Shown in pieces: positions 7,916-12,045 of a DNA stretch of 12,045 bases. The stretch is taken from positions 1 through 12,045 of the forward strand of contig JNDT01002183.1 in NCBI GenBank assembly GCA_000697055.1. Direction: 5' to 3'. Under the pieces are notes generated by a model. The model did not search any database. It saw nothing but the letters and a program-made list of their open reading frames with translations, and was not told the DNA's origin. A program made the translations under genes and the position numbers. Origin of the DNA: Saksenaea vasiformis B4078. Lineage: Eukaryota > Mucoromycota > Mucoromycetes > Mucorales > Saksenaeaceae. Positions within the stretch are counted from its first letter, which is position 1. Each line of letters begins with the position of its first letter.

Positions 7916-7964
7916 GTGAGTCATGGATGATTAACATTATGCAAGTACACATGCCATGACTCAC
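7916..7964. promoter_or_regulatory. Inverted pair of AP-1/Gcn4-like boxes in the LTR
   Basis: GTGAGTCATGG (7916-7926) and CCATGACTCAC (7954-7964) are perfect 11-bp inverted repeats with 27 bp between them. The core TGAGTCA is the bZIP site bound by yeast Gcn4 and animal AP-1. With GACGTCA and CCAAT upstream and TATAAAA downstream, the arrangement looks like an LTR enhancer; binding here is inference. Confidence 0.5.
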
Positions 7965-7977
7965 CACTGGTCAACAG

Positions 7978-7984
7978 TATAAAA
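7978..7984 (+). promoter_or_regulatory. TATA box of the LTR
   Basis: TATAAAA, 14 bp after the second bZIP-like box and about 180 bp before the gag ATG. A second TATAAATA lies just downstream. Confidence 0.5.
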
Positions 7985-8111
7985 TAAAACATAGTATAAA
8001 TATCATAGAAAAAGACAACAATAAATATTATCTTATCCATTTATATTATTTTCTGTCTCCTTTTATCTTCAGTAGCCTTTGATCTGATCAGCCAAAAAGA
8101 AGTATGACAAT

Positions 8112-8118
8112 TGGTAGC
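8112..8118 (+). other. Primer-binding site, initiator-Met-like
   Basis: TGGTAGC lies two bases after the LTR end and is complementary to the GCTACCA 3' end common to eukaryotic initiator methionine tRNAs. Ty3/gypsy elements often prime reverse transcription this way. The match visible without the actual tRNA is seven bases. Confidence 0.55.
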
Positions 8119-8162
8119 TGATGGATAATTTCAATCTACTTGAATCATTTTGGAATTTGCAT

Positions 8163-8974
8163 ATGGCAGACAACATTACTGATGAAGAAAAAATGAACCT
8201 GCAAGCACAGCCAGATCAAATGGCATTGTTACTAAAAGCAGTTATGTACTTATTGGAGTAACATAAAACTCCTATGTTCTGTATCAAGCCTCAGATATCA
8301 GATACATTTTGGAGAGAATGAACCACTCATGCAGCAGAAGGTTGGCTGTGAGCTGTGGACAGATATACAAAAATGAGACAACTGGATGATATCAAAAAAA
8401 TCAACTATGCAGCAACCCTCCTCTGTGGTGAAGCAGATGTGTGGTGGCAACAGTGTGAACAGTTCAGGAGACCTATTCTGGAATGGGCCAAATTTCACAA
8501 GGCTGTCCTTCAAGAATTCTGACTGCCTAATGCAATGCAAGTTGTGCAAGATTGATTGGCAGTTTTATGACAAGAAGGATCTGTCATAGAATATGTATCA
8601 GCATTTAGGAGCATCTGAGTAAAAATATCAACCATGACAGATAAAGAAGCATTAGACTGCTTTACAAGGGGCCTTCAAGATGATGTATACATACATGTAG
8701 TAACAAGGTATCCCACTACCTCAGCCAAAGCAGAATGGATGGCTTTGGCCTACAAGAGTACCAGAATCATGTAACATGTGATCTACAACCAACAAATGAC
8801 ACCAATGGTACAATCTGATGTGTCTCACTATGGTAATACAAACGAGGTCACACCAATAGATCTGGATGCTGTGCAGTTCTACCATCAGCAGAACTACAGA
8901 TCTTTTCCAAGGCATCGAGGGGCTCAGCAAGAGATGAGACCAAAATGCACTGTTGAGACCAATCAATGATGTTA
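8163..8974 (+). pseudogene. Ty3/gypsy Gag, decayed and cut by a Tc1 element
   Basis: One frame runs from ATG 8163 (MADNITDEEKMNLQ) to 8969 with no indel but nine stop codons: seven TGA (8319, 8349, 8520, 8553, 8568, 8616, 8967) and two TAA (8259, 8772). The retrotransposon-gag core is clear: YAATLLCGEADVWWQQCEQ, W-x-x-F-x-x-A-V-L-Q-E-F, then GSVIEYVSAFRSI and ALDCFTRGL. Arg or Trp is the likely original at most stops (for example L-stop-QEGSV). No zinc knuckle is reached, because the frame meets the TA of a Tc1 insertion at 8973-8974. Gag forms the virus-like particle of the element; this copy cannot make it. Confidence 0.88.
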
Positions 8975-9785
8975 CAGTGACTCACAAAATGGTTCAAATG
9001 TTTTTGAATTTTGCATTTAGAGTGTAATTTCTCTTTACTGAAAAAAAACTACATCTTACATGAATTATCATTTAAAAGTAGAGGTTTTAAGCTTTCATTT
9101 AAGTATATATATATAAATATATCTTCTGTTGTTCTTGAGTTATCATTATTTAAAAATTTCTATTCATTTGAACCTTTTAGACCATTTTTTCTTTCTCTAA
9201 AAAACTTATACAAAATGCCCAGTTACGAGCTTATTTATTTTGATTTAGTGGCAATAGTGACTCTATCGCCTCTTTCTTTTTGTCTACATCTTGAAATTAG
9301 CTCATCTCATTTGCAATTACAACACAATGCACACCATTAGCAATGACAAATGTCAAAATATTATTGTTCAGTTACAGTCAGGCGTTTCAGTAAAAAAGGT
9401 TGCCAAAAACTTGAACGTTAGTATTGGAACAGTGTCAGCAATTTGCAATCAGCTAGATGTCACCATTGAATGTCAACTATCAGGTCATCTGAGTATAATT
9501 ACCACAATGTTGAGTCACTGCATCTTATGCAATTTGAACAATGGCGACTATAAGAATGCTACAGATGCTAGTTGCAAGCTTAGTAATGATGGTGTCAATG
9601 TTAGTGCAGAAGCAGTTTACCATTTTTTATGTTCTATTGGATACAAAGTGCAGTATAAACCAATAGTACTTCCTCTTACTAAGCAGCATAAGAAGGAACA
9701 CTATGAGTTTGTACATGTCCATCTACATTGGACTGCTGATGATTGGAAATGAGTGATTTTCAGTAATGAAACAAAGGTCAATTGT
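8975..9785 (+). mobile_element. Second Tc1-type element, 3' truncated
   Basis: It begins with CAGTGACTCACAAAATGG directly after TA (8973-8974). This tip aligns with the right end of the first Tc1 element (CAGTACTCTACAAAAGTG, then ATGTTTT and TTTGCATTT in both). A second ACAAAATGCCCAG at 9210-9222 resembles the tip motif in the same orientation, as in IR/DR-type Tc1 ends. The transposase frame starts at 9327. Similarity to the first element is lost near 9785, inside the DDE core, and no right inverted repeat (GAGTCACTG) was seen, so the 3' half is missing. Confidence 0.75.
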
Positions 9786-9788
9786 TGT
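9327..9788 (+). pseudogene. Tc1-family transposase, N-terminal fragment
   Basis: From ATG 9327 (MHTISNDKCQNIIVQLQSGV) the frame aligns without gaps to the first Tc1 transposase: QSGVSV, a second helix-turn-helix half, the shared NATDAS motif, VLPLTK and DDWK-stop-VIFSNETKVN. Amino-acid identity is roughly 40 percent by eye, so it is a separate family. The TGA at 9750-9752 (residue 142) replaces a residue that is usually Arg in this motif. Residue 147 is Asn where the first catalytic Asp is expected, the same position and change as in the other element. The core after about residue 153 is absent. Confidence 0.85.
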
Positions 9789-9804
9789 AAGTATAGTTTT
9801 GTGT

Positions 9805-9852
9805 AAGAGAGAAAAAGAAAGAAAAAAAAAGAAAAGAAAAGAGAAAAGGAAA
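9805..9852 (+). repeat. 48-nt uninterrupted polypurine tract
   Basis: Every base from 9805 to 9852 is A or G. It lies just after the break point of the second Tc1 element and just before TATGTCATTC. It could be a retroelement polypurine tract ahead of an LTR, or a simple low-complexity expansion. Confidence 0.6.
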
Positions 9853-10123
9853 TATGTCATTCAGTTGTAAGTGAGCACCAGATACTTTTATAGTCAGTAT
9901 CAAAGACTTCAAAGAGTTAATGATGATAAAGGTATCAACGGAGTGATCAGAGATAAAAAGGGAAGCGTGGAAAAAAATAAAGTCAAAAGTAATAGAAAAT
10001 CAAAGAGAAATAAAGATACATTTGCTTGCCGAAGTAATATCATACTGAAAACTGTCTTTATTGTGATCCCTATGAGGGTTATTTATACTAGTTCTAGTCT
10101 ATGGCTGTTCTACAAATAATCAT
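9853..10123. other. Unassigned AT-rich segment
   Basis: About 270 bp with no recognisable coding. It starts TGTCATTC at 9855, resembling the first bases of both LTRs in this window, and its possible end TACA at 10114 is followed by AATA, which also precedes 9855. Those signals are too weak to call an LTR. An open frame of 82 codons is present on the plus strand but is lysine-rich and not protein-like. Confidence 0.4.
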
Positions 10124-10475
10124 TGTTGTGATGGATATTTAGCAAGTAAAGAATCAAGAGGATGAATGAGAAAAAACAAGAGACAAGAGAAGTCAGTGAG
10201 ACTTGGATTCCTCCTTTATTGAATAAAAAGTATTCCTCTTTTTATAACAAAATCATCCATGGATATAGATAGATTGGACTATATTCTATAATTGCACAGA
10301 TGCCCATATATCCATGATATAGCTGGTATCTATATTGGATCTTTCTTAATGCGGTATTTACAGAAGACAGATTGAGAGCAGATTGTAGAAAACTCAGTGA
10401 AAGGCATTGTATAAAGGAATCCAGGAAAAGTGCTGATATGGAAGCAATTAAAAGTCTACAGTCTGTGTTCAAGGT
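10124..10475 (-). mobile_element. Possible LTR-derived segment (minus orientation)
   Basis: Read on the minus strand there is TATAAAAA (10239-10246), then AATAAA (10215-10220), a CT-rich stretch, and an end CACAACA at 10124, a layout typical of an LTR 3' half. The plus-strand ATCAT at 10119-10123 recurs at 10786-10790 after CA, which would define a 662-bp element that includes repeat R2. That duplication could be coincidence. No polypurine tract or primer site supports it. Confidence 0.25.
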
Positions 10476-10742
10476 AAGGAGGATGGTTGTGTCTCATCAG
10501 AACATCTGAAAGTTTAGTAAATGCTGCGTGTTCGCACATCACACATCATCTCTTTCAAACGACCCCTTCTAAATAAAATGAGTGCGTCCTCTTTAGAAGC
10601 GTTTATGCTATTGTACAGTGGTGATCATTTCAATCGATCATATTTCTTTGAACATCAGCGGCTGCTCAAACGTTGTATATTTATTTGTCATCTTTTGATT
10701 CGGAAAACAATCTCATATCTACAAAACTTCTGGACATCTGCC
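10476..10742 (+). repeat. Dispersed repeat R, copy R2
   Basis: It begins AAGGAGGATGG, as R3 does at 11811, and matches R3 throughout its 235 visible bases. Its 3' limit at 10742 is where it stops matching R1 (196). Against R3 I count about 13 differences by eye, all transitions, about 11 at CpG. It is 267 bp long with no obvious inverted ends or target duplication. Confidence 0.9.
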
Positions 10743-10745
10743 TAA
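10521..10745 (+). CDS. Unassigned frame carried by repeat R2
   Basis: A 74-codon frame (MLRVRTSHIISFKRPLLNKM onward, with YSGDHFNRSYFFEHQRLLKR in the middle) stays open in all three R copies over their shared length. TAG and TAA stand immediately upstream in the same frame. The composition is protein-like, aromatic and basic. I do not recognise the family. Differences between copies include many amino-acid changes, so purifying selection is not indicated; the frame may be a fragment of a larger transposon protein. Confidence 0.3.
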   Translation: MLRVRTSHIISFKRPLLNKMSASSLEAFMLLYSGDHFNRSYFFEHQRLLKRCIFICHLLIRKTISYLQNFWTSA

Positions 10746-10771
10746 TTTCAGAGTAGAAATAGGATCTCTTT

Positions 10772-10930
10772 ATGGTAATGTATCAATCATTGGCTAGCAA
10801 TGTATTTGACTGTAAATGGAGGATGTTGGAATACAACATTGCCCCTGCCAGGTTGGAACAACTGTTGAAAGAATTGAGAGAAAGAGATCCTTATACTTGT
10901 AGATATATGATATCAATGACACGTCAATAA
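10772..10930 (+). CDS. Short unassigned coding-like frame
   Basis: A 52-residue frame from ATG 10772 to TAA 10928-10930. Its second half, EYNIAPARLEQLLKELRERD and then PYTCRYMIS, has the charge pattern of a real amphipathic helix and is unusual for chance sequence here. It lies just outside repeat R2 and on the strand opposite the integrase fragment. It could be the C-terminal exon of a lost transposon gene. No family is assigned. Confidence 0.25.
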   Translation: MVMYQSLASNVFDCKWRMLEYNIAPARLEQLLKELRERDPYTCRYMISMTRQ

Positions 10931-11055
10931 AAACCCTGTCCAAAAAAACCCAGTGGAAAAAATTAGGGAAAAGACATGTCCTAAGTGCGTTTGCACTTAT
11001 TGCGAGATTTAATTGAATCTGAAGCATGTGTTCTCTTATTGTTGTGCTGTCCTCG

Positions 11056-11810
11056 TCATTGCCAATACTTTTCAACAGTCGTTGGATCAGTAAAATGTTC
11101 AATTGGCTCCCAGGTATCAGATTCAGGTAAATAACCTTTCCAACGCACTCTATAAAGATAGTGGCCTGGCTTTCCAGATTTATCTTTATGATCTACTATA
11201 GCTTGTACAATAAAGATATTTTCATTAGAAATGACAGTATCTTGAGAAATAAGCTTGATATGTGATGGAGGAATATTTCTGGAAAGTAGTGCACCTGTTT
11301 CATCAGTCAGTACATAACTACCACCCTTGGCTTTTTCATGAACAGTAAAGGAACCTTCATATCTAGGTTCCATCTTAGAGGACCTCATAACATTTGTGAT
11401 CATAACTTTACTGCCAACAGGAAATTCTGTAATGATGTGGTGATCATTGTTGAACTTACTCTGTCCTGCAGCATGTGAAGCTTTAATGCATTCACTGATT
11501 GCAGGAATCACGACCTTTTCCATTTCTTCAATGCGCTTTTTACATTGTTTGATCTGATCTTTCATAGAAGTAGAATCATCCAAATTGGCATTGTGATAGT
11601 CCTGGAAAGTATTGAATGTTTGTGCAAACATCAGGTCAAAGGGACGAGTAGAATGTAGTTTAGCATGTTTAACATTAATTGTTAGTTGCATACATGGGAC
11701 ATATAAATTCCAATTGTCCTTTTTGCCTTCCAAAGTTTGATGATCATTTGCTTCATTGTGTAAACCCATCTTTCAGCCACTCTGTTAGCATGGGAATGAT
11801 AGGGTACAAC
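11056..11810 (-). pseudogene. Ty3/gypsy chromovirus integrase C-terminus with chromodomain, truncated
   Basis: Read on the minus strand, codons from about 11810 give PYHSHANRVAERWV, matching the end of the integrase catalytic core, whose last Glu would be in AERW. A frameshift near 11755-11770 leads to the main frame (11769 to 11056, 237 codons). That frame has the core tail NLYVPCMQLTINVKHAKLHS, a coiled linker, an SH3-like integrase C-terminal module (FPVGSKVMI...YEGSFTV...GSYVL) and a chromodomain (FIVQAIVDHK...YLYRVRWKGY...DTWEPIEHF...EKYW). A TGA at 11056-11058 stops it just before a basic tail that stays open to 10981. Chromodomains of such integrases direct insertion to marked chromatin. 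Upstream parts are absent because repeat R3 begins at 11811. Confidence 0.9.
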
Positions 11811-12045
11811 AAGGAGGATGGTCATGTCTCATCGGAACGTCCGAAAGTTTAGTAAATGCTGCGTGTTCGCACATCACACGTCATCTCTTTCAAACGGCCC
11901 CTTCTAAATAAAATGAGTGCGTCCTCTTTAGAAGCGTTTATGCTATTGTACAGCGGCGATCATTTCAATCGATCATATTTCTTCGAACATCAGCGGTCGC
12001 TCAAACGTTGTATATTTATTCGTCATCTTTTGATTCGGAAAACAA
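11811..12045 (+). repeat. Dispersed repeat R, copy R3 (3' end beyond window)
   Basis: It starts AAGGAGGATGG exactly where the minus-strand integrase similarity ends, and continues to the window edge. It keeps about 18 CpG in 235 bp, against about 9 in the whole of R2, and so looks like the youngest or least decayed copy. The frame of R2 is open here as well (YSGDHFNRSYFFEHQRSLKR). Confidence 0.9.

Larger units (their letters stand above)
7817..8109 (+). mobile_element. 5' LTR of a Ty3/gypsy retrotransposon
   Basis: The 293-bp segment has perfect 7-bp inverted ends, TGTCATA (7817-7823) and TATGACA (8103-8109). It is followed after two bases by a primer-binding-like TGGTAGC and then a gag frame. 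Inside are GACGTCA (7831-7837), CCAAT (7839-7843), two mirrored TGAGTCA/TGACTCA boxes (7917-7923, 7957-7963), a TATA box TATAAAA (7978-7984) and AATAAA downstream, in the order expected of an LTR promoter with R and polyadenylation signals. It starts 32 bp after the tRNA. The 3' LTR is not visible in the window. Confidence 0.8.

Noticed and set aside
7688..7930. 80-codon frame across the tRNA and LTR
   Set aside because: The frame runs through the tRNA-Ser gene and non-coding LTR sequence.
375..8969. TGA reassigned to an amino acid, explaining the TGA-only stops
   Set aside because: TGA stands in for both probable Arg and probable Trp positions, TAA and TAG stops also occur, and R copies show the CpG transitions directly, so decay explains it better.
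9855..10114. A 260-bp LTR with TGTCAT...TACA ends and AATA duplication
   Set aside because: A 4-bp AT-rich duplication is common by chance here, and there is no internal promoter order or second copy. Reported only as a weak hint with the purine tract.
9871..10119. 82-codon plus-strand frame
   Set aside because: It has a lysine-rich low-complexity start running out of a purine tract, no family resemblance, and lies in probable LTR debris.

Overview
This window is a repeat-dominated, AT-rich stretch of a eukaryotic nuclear genome, most likely from an early-diverging fungus (Mucoromycota in the broad sense; this placement is inference). The grounds are very short GT..AG introns (42-68 nt) inside a FAR1-MULE-SWIM-OTU transposase gene, chromodomain Ty3/gypsy and Tc1 elements, a Pol III tRNA-Ser gene with internal A and B boxes, and no operon or Shine-Dalgarno logic. 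The only gene that looks intact is the tRNA. Nearly everything else is a decayed transposable element, often nested in another.

Layout: (1) 1-196, the 3' part of dispersed repeat R (copy R1). (2) 375-5372, one Mutator-like (MULE) transposase pseudogene with FAR1 DNA-binding region, DDE core, SWIM zinc finger and C-terminal OTU cysteine-protease-like domain. Five short introns can be placed by frame logic. It was hit twice: by a 297-bp solo LTR (1324-1620, target duplication GTTTT) and by a complete 1617-bp Tc1 element (3617-5233, TA duplication). Removing each insert with one duplication restores the reading frame. (3) 5373-7702, an AT-rich desert with a diverged 30-bp minisatellite. (4) 7703-7784, tRNA-Ser(AGA). 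(5) 7817-8974, a Ty3/gypsy 5' LTR, primer-binding site and gag pseudogene starting 32 bp downstream of the tRNA; gag is cut by (6) a second, truncated Tc1 element from 8975 to about 9785. (7) 9786-10475, a polypurine tract and possible LTR debris. (8) R2 (10476-10742), a minus-strand integrase/chromodomain end of a Ty3 chromovirus (11056-11810), and R3 (11811 to the window end).

The unifying signal is how these elements died. In-frame stops are overwhelmingly TGA, frameshifts are almost absent, catalytic acids are lost by apparent G-to-A changes, and the three R copies differ only by transitions, mostly at CpG sites. This fits cytosine-methylation deamination or a RIP-like process acting on repeats; which of the two cannot be decided from the sequence alone.
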